DNA of 64,000 bases from Nitrospira sp. Lineage in GTDB: Bacteria; Nitrospirota; Nitrospiria; Nitrospirales; Nitrospiraceae. The stretch is from contig SWDM01000023.1 of the NCBI GenBank assembly GCA_005116835.1, forward strand, positions 286,519 to 350,518, written 5' to 3'. The notes beneath the pieces were generated by a model. That model made no database searches and was not told the origin of the DNA. It saw only the letters and a program-made list of their open reading frames with translations. How positions within the stretch are numbered: position 1 is the stretch's first letter; each line of letters opens with the position of its first letter. Below are positions 16,420 to 24,485 of the stretch, piece by piece. The position numbers were made by a program, and so were the translations under genes.

Positions 16420-16472
16420 TATTTCCTACAAGTCTCTTGCAACGAGACAAGGGCTTGAGTACTCTCTCGCGC

Positions 16473-16853
16473 ATGGGAACCCTGTCCGCATGCTTCAACC
16501 GTCTCCTGCGCGTCGTCATCGCCGGATGCATGATCGTCGGTCTGTCGGCCTGTGCAAAACCGATCAAGCTGGAGCTGCCGAAGCCTGTGGCCGGTGGTGT
16601 GCGGTTTGCGCTGCTGGCTCCAAAAGCCAAACAAGTGTCACTGGTGGGCTCCTTTAACGGGTGGGCCAGGGAAGCGACTTTGATGAAGGTGCGTGATGGG
16701 AGAGGGCTCTGGTCGGTGGATGTACCGTTGAAAGAGGGAGAGTATACCTTCATGTATCTGGTCGATGGGACAGAGTGGGTCACGCCTCCCTTGGCTGAGG
16801 ATTTTGTGACGGATGGGTTCGGACAAACAAACGGAATTGTGACGGTTCACTAA
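16473..16853 (+). CDS. CBM48-like lipoprotein
   Basis: About 126 residues. A lipoprotein signal (VVIAGCMIVGLSAC) precedes a single early-set glycogen-binding domain (VRFALLAPKAKQVSLVGSFN, GWAREATLM, LWSVDVPLKEGEYTFMYLVD). Its end, AEDFVTDGFGQTNGIV, parallels the anti-sigma factor's AEEGTGDGFGSQNAVL, so the two domains are probably a tandem duplication. The start is uncertain: 16437 is also open, but ATG 16473 gives a better signal. It may be the sensory partner of the anti-sigma domain. Confidence 0.75.
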   Translation: MGTLSACFNRLLRVVIAGCMIVGLSACAKPIKLELPKPVAGGVRFALLAPKAKQVSLVGSFNGWAREATLMKVRDGRGLWSVDVPLKEGEYTFMYLVDGTEWVTPPLAEDFVTDGFGQTNGIVTVH

Positions 16854-16857
16854 GACT

Positions 16858-17769
16858 ATGCGTAAGCGAATCGATATACGAGTGGTGCTTCTCTGCCTGG
16901 CGTTGGGGCTACCAGCCGTTCCAGCCCTGGCAGAGTCGCTCTCGACGCAAGATCGGGAGGCGATTACTCGATTGAGTACGGCGCGGGGGCACTCGGCGGA
17001 AGAGGTCAATCAGTTGCTCAATCAAGTATCGAGGGCCGGAGAAAGAGGCCTTCCGACCGAGCCCTTGGCGAATAAGGTGAAGGAGGGGTTGGCCAAGGGG
17101 GTAGAGCCGAGGCGAATCGATCCGGTGTTGAAACAGATGGTGGGGAACTTCGAGTCGGCCCGAGAGGTGTTGCAAGAGTCGGTGACGAAAGGGATGGTCG
17201 ATCAGGATCAAGGGAACCGTCAGCGAGCCATGGAGTCGTTGGCCGAAGCCTTTGGCCGTGGCGCTACGGCCGATGAAGTGCGTGATTTGGCGCGAGCCGG
17301 GCAGCGCCAAGGACAAAGAATGAGCCCTGATATGCTGGGGGGCGGTGCGAAGAGTTTAGCCGTGATCAAGGAAGCCATGATTCCCTCCAAAGACGGTGCA
17401 GCGGTTGTGGCAGAGGGTATGAGACAGGGTTTTCGTCCAGCCGAGCTGGCGGATCTGGCTCGTGAGATAAAACGGCACGGATCAGATTTTCGAGAGGGGC
17501 GTATCACCACGGAATCCATTCGCGATCAGATCTCAAGAGGTGAACGGAGCGATCGGCTCTTCCGAGACCAGGACCACGGTGGATCTGGTGGTGGGGATCG
17601 AGGCGGAGACAGGGGCGGAGACCGGATGGATCGAGGCAGAGACTCAGATCGCGGTGGGCGGGATGATCGCGGTGACCGTGGCGACCGATCAGATCGTGGC
17701 GGGGGCCGCGACGACCGAGGGGGACGATCGGACGGCGGTGGGGGTGGCGGCAGCGGGCGGGATCACTAG
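16858..17769 (+). CDS. Exported helical protein with Arg-Gly-Asp-rich tail
   Basis: 303 residues. A signal peptide ends VPALAES. About 190 helical residues follow, with repeated amphipathic segments (AEEVNQLLNQVSRAG, DEVRDLARAGQRQG, AELADLAREIKRHG). From about residue 240 to the end is a disordered tail of RGGDRGG/DRGDRSDRG repeats. It begins 4 bases after the CBM48 lipoprotein, so it is probably the fourth gene of the sigma-factor operon. No family is recognised; the tail resembles the zwitterionic tracts of the protein at 12447. Confidence 0.72.
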   Translation: MRKRIDIRVVLLCLALGLPAVPALAESLSTQDREAITRLSTARGHSAEEVNQLLNQVSRAGERGLPTEPLANKVKEGLAKGVEPRRIDPVLKQMVGNFESAREVLQESVTKGMVDQDQGNRQRAMESLAEAFGRGATADEVRDLARAGQRQGQRMSPDMLGGGAKSLAVIKEAMIPSKDGAAVVAEGMRQGFRPAELADLAREIKRHGSDFREGRITTESIRDQISRGERSDRLFRDQDHGGSGGGDRGGDRGGDRMDRGRDSDRGGRDDRGDRGDRSDRGGGRDDRGGRSDGGGGGGSGRDH

Positions 17770-17937
17770 ACTTTCTTCTTTTTCTTTCCATTCTCTCAAA
17801 TCCTAGTACAGTGGGGGTAGCCTGGGGGCGCGCGCGACAAGCGCGAAATGCGAGACTTGCGTGAGCTGTGAGCCTATGCCTGCTCGTCGTGCTTTTCCCG
17901 CCCGTCTCGCTTAACTCAACATTCCATGGAGGTCAGG

Positions 17938-18264
17938 ATGAAGAAGATATTGCTGGCGGTCAGCGCGATGACCCTGTTGATGACCGGAATGGCCCATGCC
18001 CAGGCAGAAACGCCTGCGATCGATCAGCGTCAGGCCAATCAAGAGCAGCGGATCGATCGGGGAGTTGCGAGCGGGCAACTGAATGAGCGAGAAGCAAACC
18101 GGCTGAACAAACAGCAGGAACACATTAACAAGATGGAAGACCGGGCAACCTCTGACGGCATTGTGACAAAAAAAGAGCGGGCCAGGATTGGCGCAGCACA
18201 AACACGCACATCCCGTCATATTGCGCGCGAGAAGCACGACCGCCAAGGCAAGCGGCACCGATAG
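17938..18264 (+). CDS. Small exported helical protein
   Basis: 108 residues. A signal peptide (LLAVSAMTLLMTGMAHAQA) is followed by a charged helical body with two similar segments, QANQEQRIDRGVASGQLNER and INKMEDRATSDGIVTKKERA, which look like paired helix-turn units with Asp/Gly turns. GGAGGTCAGG precedes the ATG at 17938, supporting it over the in-frame codon at 17926. A very strong terminator follows at 18292. Function unknown; small periplasmic proteins of this type are common in Nitrospira-like genomes. Confidence 0.75.
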   Translation: MKKILLAVSAMTLLMTGMAHAQAETPAIDQRQANQEQRIDRGVASGQLNEREANRLNKQQEHINKMEDRATSDGIVTKKERARIGAAQTRTSRHIAREKHDRQGKRHR

Positions 18265-18291
18265 CCGTAGGGCTGTCGTCGGAGAGAAAAG

Positions 18292-18327
18292 AAGAGGGGC
18301 TCACGACGGATGTCGTGAGCCCCTCTT
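18292..18327. terminator. Strong bidirectional terminator hairpin
   Basis: A perfect 16-base-pair stem AAGAGGGGCTCACGAC ... GTCGTGAGCCCCTCTT with a 4-base loop, followed by TGTCATT on the plus strand and by CTTTTCTC on the minus strand. Confidence 0.9.
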
Positions 18328-18334
18328 GTCATTA

Positions 18335-18436
18335 TTAGAACGTACCGGCGAGTATGGCGGGGCTCAGGCCGATCTGAAAGGTCTGGCCACCAGTGACCAC
18401 AGGGACGGCCTTCCCTTCCTGCGTGCTGAGATCCAT
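18335..18436 (-). other. Micro-ORF or gene remnant ending at the terminator
   Basis: The 318-base stretch 18265-18582 has no sizeable gene. On the minus strand a 33-codon frame from ATG 18436 stops with TAA just ahead of the terminator at 18292-18327, in an otherwise gene-like arrangement. The peptide ends QIGLSPAILAGTF. The frame remains open for 15 codons upstream of the ATG. It may be the 3' remnant of a lost gene or a genuine small protein; no ribosome site is evident. Confidence 0.3.
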
Positions 18437-18582
18437 TTCACCGCAGAGTAAGTTGTTGGGCCGGAACCGGACAAGTCTTCACCGGGGCCGTTGAACACCT
18501 TGTGGTCGCCCCTACGAGATGAGACGAGCCTGCGGTCGTTTCGTACACGGGAAATTAGCTAGAGGGTAGGGAGATTGCTACA

Positions 18583-19923
18583 ATGTCCGGAATGAAGAAC
18601 CAGGTAAACCGGGTTGTGTCGCTGAACAGATTGCCTGTGCGACAGCTGCGCTTGTTGAAACAAATCGGACGACTTGCCGATGAGCAAGGTATGTCCGTTT
18701 ATCTTGTCGGTGGAGTTGTTCGAGACCTCTTGCTGAAGCGGGAGAACTGGGACCTCGATCTCACCATAGAAGGAGACGGGATTGCCTTTGCTCGGCTGGT
18801 GGCGGACCGGTACAAGGCTGGGCTGGCGGTGTTTGACCGGTTTGCGACAGCGAGGCTCGTGTTTCCAGATGGGCTCAAGGTCGATATTGCGACAACCAGG
18901 CGGGAGTCCTACGCGCAACCTGCTGATTTGCCGACAGTTCAGCCTGCGTCGATTGAAGAGGATCTCTCCCGGCGGGATTTCACGATCAATGCCATAGCGG
19001 TGCAACTCAACCAGCGGCAGTTTGGTCGCTTGCTTGACCCCTACGCAGGGCAGCGCGATCTTCGGGCGCGCACCATTCGCGTGCTGCATGCAGGCAGTTT
19101 CCAGGACGATCCAACACGCATCTTCAGAGCGATCCGGTTCGAACAACGGTTCGGTTTCCACCTTGAGCGCACCACCTTGCGCCTGCTTGCGCAAGCGGCC
19201 TCCACGAATTTGATCCAGCAACTCTCCGGCCCTCGATTGCAAAACGAAATTCTGTTGTTACTTGCAGAGCGTGACCCGGCGCGCGCGATTTCGAGGCTTG
19301 CGCAGTTGAAGCTGTTTCGCTTCCTCCCTCGCAGTCTGAGCTACACGAAAAACGTGAAGCGAACGGTCACTGCCGTTCCCAAGGCGCTCGCCTGGTGGGC
19401 ACGTCGATTCCCGGACTCTGCGATCGACCGGCCGATCGTCTATCTGATGGCCTTGTCGAGCGAGGCCAGCCAGGCCGTCGTGGCAACGATGATCCGGCGA
19501 TTAGCGCTTTCACGTGAGCAGGCCAAGAAGGTGAGCACTGGAAGACGTCGGGTCGATCGCGCGCTGAAGAGACTTACCGATAGAAAAATAGCACGGCCGT
19601 CGCAGGCATATCGCCTCTTGGAAGATTTCTCGAATGAAGCGCTCGTGCTGCTTCTCGCGAAGCAGGTCAGTATGCAGCAAGGTGTGCGACTGAGCCTACT
19701 GAGACGACGCTTGGTGGCCTATATGAAGAATAGGACAACGAAGACGGCACTGACCGGGCGGGATCTTCAGGCCATGGGATTGCAGCCAGGGCCGCAGTAC
19801 AAGACAATCTTGGGAAAATTATTGGACGCACGAATTGATGGAGTGGTGACAACCGAAGCGGATGAACGCGCTCTAGCCCACAGGCTGCTCAAGAAGTCCG
19901 TTCTTGTCATTCGTGAAAGGTGA
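18583..19923 (+). CDS. tRNA CCA-adding enzyme / poly(A) polymerase family nucleotidyltransferase
   Basis: 446 residues, class II tRNA nucleotidyltransferase. The head holds LVGGVVRDLL (G43-G44, R47-D48) and the metal-binding D57-L-D59; the NTP pocket has RRDFTINAIA and RIFRAIRFEQRFGF, followed by the helical neck and an extended helical tail. There is no HD domain. CCA addition to tRNA 3' ends and polyadenylation are indistinguishable by eye here. The last codons and stop (GTGAAAGGTGA) lie inside a short-repeat array, so the original C-terminus may have been altered by repeat insertion. Confidence 0.88.
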   Translation: MSGMKNQVNRVVSLNRLPVRQLRLLKQIGRLADEQGMSVYLVGGVVRDLLLKRENWDLDLTIEGDGIAFARLVADRYKAGLAVFDRFATARLVFPDGLKVDIATTRRESYAQPADLPTVQPASIEEDLSRRDFTINAIAVQLNQRQFGRLLDPYAGQRDLRARTIRVLHAGSFQDDPTRIFRAIRFEQRFGFHLERTTLRLLAQAASTNLIQQLSGPRLQNEILLLLAERDPARAISRLAQLKLFRFLPRSLSYTKNVKRTVTAVPKALAWWARRFPDSAIDRPIVYLMALSSEASQAVVATMIRRLALSREQAKKVSTGRRRVDRALKRLTDRKIARPSQAYRLLEDFSNEALVLLLAKQVSMQQGVRLSLLRRRLVAYMKNRTTKTALTGRDLQAMGLQPGPQYKTILGKLLDARIDGVVTTEADERALAHRLLKKSVLVIRER

Positions 19924-19974
19924 AACGTAAAACGTGAGACGTTCGAATGAGTCCGATGACGAACGACGCTTCAC
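19913..19974. repeat. GTGAAACGT-type short repeats with partial inverted arm
   Basis: 19913-19945 holds GTGAAAGGTGAAACGTAAAA followed by a CGTGAGACGTTCG unit, overlapping the stop codon of the CCA-enzyme gene. GAACGACGCTTCACG at 19960-19974 is a short complementary arm. Confidence 0.65.
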
Positions 19975-20000
19975 GGGTGTTGGATATGCTGTCTGTGAAC

Positions 20001-20122
20001 AGGCTGTTCAAAATGATCGTCCAGCAAGGCCGCAGGCGGAGCAAGAACCGGAGGCGTACCCTTGGGGTACGTTGAGGATTCTTGCGAGCTGAGAACGCCG
20101 CTGGCGGGCTATTTCAACAGCC
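20001..20122. repeat. Core-hairpin element, copy 1
   Basis: A 122-base imperfect palindrome between convergent genes. The outer arms GGCTGTTCAAA and TTTCAACAGCC pair. The inner hairpin at 20041-20085 runs GCAAGAA, GGAGGCGTACCC, a TT loop, GGGGTACGTTGAGG, TTCTTGC. Copies 2 (25989-26114) and 3 (61929-62118) carry the same core in the opposite orientation with different outer stems. Confidence 0.8.
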
Positions 20123-20124
20123 GG

Positions 20125-20796
20125 CTAATTCAGCGAGGTGATGGACAACGACACTTCATTCGGCAGTAAAAGCGTCACATTCGCTTGATGCGTGGGGTCT
20201 GCTTGAATGAGGGCAAACAACGGCACGGGTTGGGGAGTTCTGCTCGGAGGCAAGGCCAGCAAAACCGGGAAGTCGAGCAGGGGCGATACCGTCGTCAGGC
20301 TGGCTAGGCGCAAGCGGAAGGCCATAAGGATATCGCGTACTCGGCTGGTCTGATCTTCTTCGGGGAGTGCTTGATCTGTGACAATTCCTACTTCCCAGAG
20401 CGGTCGGGTGATCGTGACAGGGAACGTGATGCCGAGTTGCAGGGCGGCAGGCGTCACGTCGATCAGGATCCCAGCCTGAATGGCCGCTTCCCGGTCGCGA
20501 ATGGCCGGGGGCATTGCAGTCTTCTCGACCAACTCCTGCCCAGCGACCTGTTCTTGCGCGATAGGCTCTTCAGATGGGAGAGGTTCGCTTTGGGTGGAAG
20601 GAGCCGATGCGGACTCTTCGACGTCAGACGGTGAGGAAATCAAGGCCTCTGTGTGAGGCATGGCCTTTACGATACCGTTGTAGATCGTGCGCGCCGAATC
20701 AGACCATGCATCATTAAAAGGGCGGCCTGCAAAGGCTGCGTCGGCAGCTTTCTTCTCGTCGTGGGTCAGGGCTTTGTGTGGTGGTGTAGTAGTCAT
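20125..20796 (-). CDS. Hypothetical cytoplasmic protein
   Basis: 223 residues, no signal or membrane segment. The N-terminal 50 residues are charged and helical (DEKKAADAAFAGRPFNDAW), followed by an acidic Ser/Pro/Glu/Gln linker, then a beta-rich C-terminal part (AGILIDVTPAALQLGITFPVTITRPLW and LPNEVSLSITSLN). No family recognised. It stands divergently from the DnaJ-domain gene, with the core-hairpin element beyond its stop. Confidence 0.65.
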   Translation of the reverse strand: MTTTPPHKALTHDEKKAADAAFAGRPFNDAWSDSARTIYNGIVKAMPHTEALISSPSDVEESASAPSTQSEPLPSEEPIAQEQVAGQELVEKTAMPPAIRDREAAIQAGILIDVTPAALQLGITFPVTITRPLWEVGIVTDQALPEEDQTSRVRDILMAFRLRLASLTTVSPLLDFPVLLALPPSRTPQPVPLFALIQADPTHQANVTLLLPNEVSLSITSLN

Positions 20797-20930
20797 GGTA
20801 TGAACATAAGCTGCTTTACCGGGATGTCAAGGGTTGGTCCGTTTAAATCTGACTTGGACTGCCTATTCCAGCAACGGTGTGCCCTCCCCATCCTGCTAAC
20901 CTGTTAATTCCCATGCTATAGTCGCTCGCC

Positions 20931-21572
20931 ATGGCACGAATCGACTTCTACCGGGTGCTGGGGGTTTCTCGCGACGCGTCCGATGACGCGATTAAGAAGG
21001 CCTACCGCAAACTGGTATTTCAGCACCACCCAGACCGCAACCCCGATAGCGCACTTGCCGAATCCAAGATCCGTGAAATCAATGCAGCCTACGAAGTTGT
21101 GGGCGATCAGGACAAGCGCCGGACCTATGATCGGCTGAATTGGGGGGATGAGCCGGAACGGGATGAAGCGGCAGACCCAGCCGTCATCCTTGACGAGATG
21201 GAGCAGAAGCTCTTCGATGAAGGGCGCAAGGAAGTGTTTGCGGTCTTGATGAAAGACGTAAAGCGGATCAAAGCTGAACTCGCCGTGATTCGTGAACGAA
21301 CCGTGGCGGATCAAGGCTATGACACGTTCAAGGAAGCGATTATTCGGGAGCGGGCATCGGAGGTCATAGAAGAGTTGGTCACGGTTGAAATGGAGGGACG
21401 CAAGCAGCGGCTCGTCGAAGTGGCGACAGAGATGTTGCTGTCCCAGGGCGTGGTGAAACGAGACGATAAGGGAGGAGTCAGATCGCTACGAGGGCAGCTT
21501 GAGGATGTGTTCCGCAAGGGTCGGGCGAAGGGCTTTGCCGCGGCGCTGGAGCTGTTCTATGAAAGACGGTAA
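20931..21572 (+). CDS. J-domain (DnaJ-like) co-chaperone
   Basis: 213 residues. A J domain fills residues 4-65 ([27 protein letters not shown] at 33-35, then [21 protein letters not shown]) and would stimulate DnaK ATPase. There is no Gly/Phe region, zinc finger or substrate-binding barrel, so it is a type III J protein. The helical C-terminus (about 75-213, Glu/Lys/Arg-rich coiled-coil-like) is unrecognised and probably gives client specificity. No dnaK or grpE is adjacent. Confidence 0.85.
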   Translation: MARIDFYRVLGVSRDASDDAIKKAYRKLVFQHHPDRNPDSALAESKIREINAAYEVVGDQDKRRTYDRLNWGDEPERDEAADPAVILDEMEQKLFDEGRKEVFAVLMKDVKRIKAELAVIRERTVADQGYDTFKEAIIRERASEVIEELVTVEMEGRKQRLVEVATEMLLSQGVVKRDDKGGVRSLRGQLEDVFRKGRAKGFAAALELFYERR

Positions 21573-21578
21573 CGAATA

Positions 21579-21664
21579 GTGCTGAGTTCTGAGTGCTGAG
21601 TTGCGAGTTCCAGGAGCTGGATTTCAAGACTCAGCACTTATAACTCAGAACTCATAACTCATTC
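21579..21664. repeat. Inverted repeat of ACTCAGCA-type short repeats
   Basis: The left arm 21579-21610 is GTGCTGAGTTCTGAGTGCTG followed by an AGTTGCGAGTTC segment. The right arm 21628-21664 is its complement type (GACTCAGCACTTATAACTCA then GAACTCATAACTC). It lies between converging DnaJ-like and amidohydrolase genes and may serve both as terminator. Confidence 0.75.
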
Positions 21665-22873
21665 TTATGCCAGAGGACCTGACACAAACTTGCCCGCCTG
21701 CATGACACCGACAATCCTGCTGCGGTCACGGAGCAGATCGATGTGGCGTAGAGGATTGCCTTTGAATAACAGAAGATCCGCCAGTTTCCCCTTTTCCACC
21801 GTTCCTACCTGGTCCTGAATCCCGATCAGTCGTGCCGCGGCGGAAGTTGAGGCGAGAATCGCCTGCATCGGGCTCATGCCGAAGGACACCATCCGCTCGA
21901 GTTCCTGCGCGTTCTCGCCGTGAAAGTTAAAGGGTGTTCCTGCATCCGTACCCATCGCAATCTGGATCCCGTCACGCAGGGCATTCTTGAAACTCACCCG
22001 ATGGCGCTTCGTCATGGATTTGGCTTTATCCAAGGCACTATCTGGAATGCCGCATCCAAGCCTGCAAGCGGCAGTGGTGGCCAGGGCCGAGAGTGTCGGC
22101 ACCATGAAGACACCCTGCTCTTTCATCATGGCTGCGGCTTCTTCATCCATGAGCGTCGCATGCTCGATCGAATGGACTCCGGCGCGGATCGCGTTCTTCA
22201 TTCCTGACGATCCGTGGGCATGGGCGGCGACTTTCCGTCCGGCTCGTTGTGCTTCTTCCACGGCAGCCCGGAGTTCCTCCACAGTCATTTGTGCTTGGTC
22301 CGGCGAAGTGCCAGGTGTGAGGACGCCGCCTGACGCAATGACTTTAATGACGGAAGCCCCGGCGGCAATTTGCGCGCGTACGACGGAACGGACTTGCTCC
22401 GCCCCTTCCACCTCTTGCCCGATAAATCTTGCGTGGCCGCCGATCATGCAAATCGCCAGGCCTGCTCCGACAATGCGAGGGCCAGGAATAAGACCGGCGT
22501 CGATAGCTCGTTGTAACGTAAAGATGGAGTGATCTCGCGAACCCACATCGCGCACGGTGGTGAAGCCTGCTTCCAATGTTTCTCGCGCAGCCCGGCTCGA
22601 CTTCAGCAGGGTGAAGGACGGCGTCTCCTTGGCGATCGCATCGACGACATCCGGCTCAGCGCCGAGGCAGAGATGCACGTGACAGTCGATCAAGCCAGGT
22701 AACAAGGTGAGTCCACGGCCATCGATCTTGGTGGCTCCACGTGGGATGGAGAGGTCTCGATCCAGACCGACTGCAGCAATTGTGGCGCCGCGAACGATCA
22801 CCGTGGCCCGCTCGATCGTCCGACCGGTCCCGTCGATGAGGCGCACTGAGCGAATAGCGAGGGATTTCATCAT
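21665..22873 (-). CDS. Metal-dependent amidohydrolase (imidazolonepropionase-like)
   Basis: 402 residues. Metal ligands are H65/H67 (DCHVHL), a lysine in SVIKVIASGG (about residue 173), a His in AHAHGSSG, a His in HSIEHATLM and an Asp in MGTDAGTPFN, as expected for binuclear amidohydrolases related to imidazolonepropionase and Xaa-Pro dipeptidases. No signal peptide. GAGGGG precedes the ATG. It is the last gene of a tight minus-strand unit with an aminotransferase and a 51-residue membrane protein, which suggests a common catabolic or detoxifying path; the substrate is unknown. Confidence 0.88.
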   Translation of the reverse strand: MMKSLAIRSVRLIDGTGRTIERATVIVRGATIAAVGLDRDLSIPRGATKIDGRGLTLLPGLIDCHVHLCLGAEPDVVDAIAKETPSFTLLKSSRAARETLEAGFTTVRDVGSRDHSIFTLQRAIDAGLIPGPRIVGAGLAICMIGGHARFIGQEVEGAEQVRSVVRAQIAAGASVIKVIASGGVLTPGTSPDQAQMTVEELRAAVEEAQRAGRKVAAHAHGSSGMKNAIRAGVHSIEHATLMDEEAAAMMKEQGVFMVPTLSALATTAACRLGCGIPDSALDKAKSMTKRHRVSFKNALRDGIQIAMGTDAGTPFNFHGENAQELERMVSFGMSPMQAILASTSAAARLIGIQDQVGTVEKGKLADLLLFKGNPLRHIDLLRDRSRIVGVMQAGKFVSGPLA

Positions 22874-22883
22874 GGTACGCCCC

Positions 22884-23039
22884 TCACATCGGTGGCTTTG
22901 TTGCCTCTGTCTTGTTAGGTGGAACGGTAGCGGCCTCCCAGTGATCGGCCAACGTCAGGGCAAAGAAGAGGTATGCGATCATGGCGACAAGGACAAAGGC
23001 TCCGGCAGCGAGCATAAAGAAGGACGGTTTCTTTTTCAT
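22884..23039 (-). CDS. 51-residue single-pass membrane protein
   Basis: A small frame between the aminotransferase (20 bases downstream of its stop) and the amidohydrolase (10 bases before its ATG). It starts MKKKPSFFMLAAGAFVLVAM, forms one TM helix with a positive N-terminus, then a short polar tail (ADHWEAATVPPNK) ending in Met. The tight spacing on both sides and the typical positive-inside topology support a real gene; the low length explains why it is easily missed. Function unknown; it may anchor or modulate one of the flanking enzymes. Confidence 0.65.
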   Translation of the reverse strand: MKKKPSFFMLAAGAFVLVAMIAYLFFALTLADHWEAATVPPNKTEATKPPM

Positions 23040-23059
23040 ACGATCGATGCCCTCTGCTG

Positions 23060-24247
23060 TCACGAGGTCGTGCGGCCATAGATTCTTGCGGCAGCTCTGA
23101 GTGCGATCCCTGGAGTGGAAAGCCAGCCGCCGCGAATAAAGAGGTCTTCCAATGCATTGAGCAGGGTCAAGACGTGGGCCTCAGTCGATGATTCACCCAT
23201 CAATCCAATGCGCCAGACCTTCCCCTTGAGCGGCCCAAGCCCACCGCCGATTTCAATGCCGTAGATCGAGAGCAGGTCTGCCCGTATCTTGGCTTCAGGG
23301 ATATGAGGAGGGACCGTAACACAGGTCAACATCGGAAGTTGATGGCCGACTGGGGGAAGGGGAAGCAGCCCTAGCTCGACCAAGCCCGCGATTAAGGCTT
23401 CGCCATTACGGCGATGGCGAGCGAAACGGGCCGGCAATCCTTCTTCTTCGACCAGCCGCAGGGCCTCCCGCAAGGCATAGAGCATGGAGATCGGAGCCGT
23501 GTGGTGGTAGGCTCTGGAGCCGTCAGCCCAGTAGTTCGCGATCAAGGCCATATCCAGATACCAACTCTGGCAGGGGAGGCGCCTGGCTCTGATGGTGGCC
23601 ATCGCGCGGTCGCTGAGGGTAAACGGAGACAATCCGGGCGGACAGCTCAGGCATTTCTGTGTGGCGCTATAGCAGACATCGATGCCTAAACGATCGACTT
23701 CGACCGGTACACCTCCCAGTGAGGTCACAGCATCGACGACGAAGAGAGTGTCATGTTCTCTACAGAGCTTGGCGATCGGTTCGAGCGGTTGCCAGGCACC
23801 GGTTGAGGTTTCACCATGGACGATGGCTACGGCCTTGACCGGGCCGGATCGACGCAAGGTCGCTTCAATGGTTTCCGCTTCAATGATCTGTCCCCAGGGG
23901 GCTTCTACATGAATGGCTTTACCGCCGCAGCGTTCAACCATAGAGCCAAGGCGTGTGCCGAACAGGCCGTTGACTCCGACGATCACCGTGTCTCCCGGCT
24001 CAACGATATTCACGATCGAGGCTTCCATCCCGGCTGAACCGGTGCCGGAGACGGCAATGGTGAAGCGGTTCTTGGTTTGAAAGACGATGCGCAGCAGGGC
24101 TTGGATGTCGTCCATGAGGGCAAGAAAGGCCGGATCCAGATGGCCGAGCAGAGAAGTCGAAAGGGCGCGCAGGACCCGCTGGTGTACCATACTCGGCCCT
24201 GGGCCCAGGAGCAGCCGGCGAGGGGGGATGAAGTTTTTAAGCGGCAT
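23060..24247 (-). CDS. Class V aminotransferase (alanine-glyoxylate / serine-pyruvate type)
   Basis: 395 residues. The N-terminal LLLGPGPSMVHQRVLRAL, the PLP-phosphate segment SGTGSAGMEASIVN, HGETSTGAWQP, the PLP-ring aspartate in VVDAVTSLGGVPVEVD and the Schiff-base lysine in SATQKCLSCPPG identify a serine-pyruvate/alanine-glyoxylate aminotransferase-like enzyme. It would move amino groups between alanine or serine and glyoxylate or pyruvate. First gene of the unit with the 51-residue membrane protein and amidohydrolase. The 5' side adjoins an inverted repeat at 24262-24360. Confidence 0.9.
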   Translation of the reverse strand: MPLKNFIPPRRLLLGPGPSMVHQRVLRALSTSLLGHLDPAFLALMDDIQALLRIVFQTKNRFTIAVSGTGSAGMEASIVNIVEPGDTVIVGVNGLFGTRLGSMVERCGGKAIHVEAPWGQIIEAETIEATLRRSGPVKAVAIVHGETSTGAWQPLEPIAKLCREHDTLFVVDAVTSLGGVPVEVDRLGIDVCYSATQKCLSCPPGLSPFTLSDRAMATIRARRLPCQSWYLDMALIANYWADGSRAYHHTAPISMLYALREALRLVEEEGLPARFARHRRNGEALIAGLVELGLLPLPPVGHQLPMLTCVTVPPHIPEAKIRADLLSIYGIEIGGGLGPLKGKVWRIGLMGESSTEAHVLTLLNALEDLFIRGGWLSTPGIALRAAARIYGRTTS

Positions 24248-24261
24248 AAGATTCCAAAACT

Positions 24262-24360
24262 AGTTCATTTGGTCTATTTGGTTCATTTAGTTTGTTTGGT
24301 TTAATGAAAGTAACCAGATGAACCAAATAAACCAGACAAACCAAATAGACCAGACAGACG
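24262..24360. repeat. Inverted repeat of TTTGGTTCA-type short repeats
   Basis: The left arm 24262-24302 is TTCATTTGGTCTATTTGGTT followed by CATTTAGTTTGTTTGGTTT. The right arm 24311-24360 contains the complementary AACCAAATAAACCAGACAAA then CCAAATAGACCAGACAG. The 8-9-base periodicity is degenerate in both arms. It lies between the divergent aminotransferase and CPBP-protease genes, so it can hardly be a simple terminator. Confidence 0.75.
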
Positions 24361-24485
24361 AGAGTATAGCGGAGTGTGATCTCTTTCGGCCACGGGTATT
24401 CTGCGTAGAAGGGCGAGACTCCTGAGACCTGATTCCCCACCCTGCCTGTTTCGAGTTCGAAAAACCGCATGGTATAGTTCGAGCC

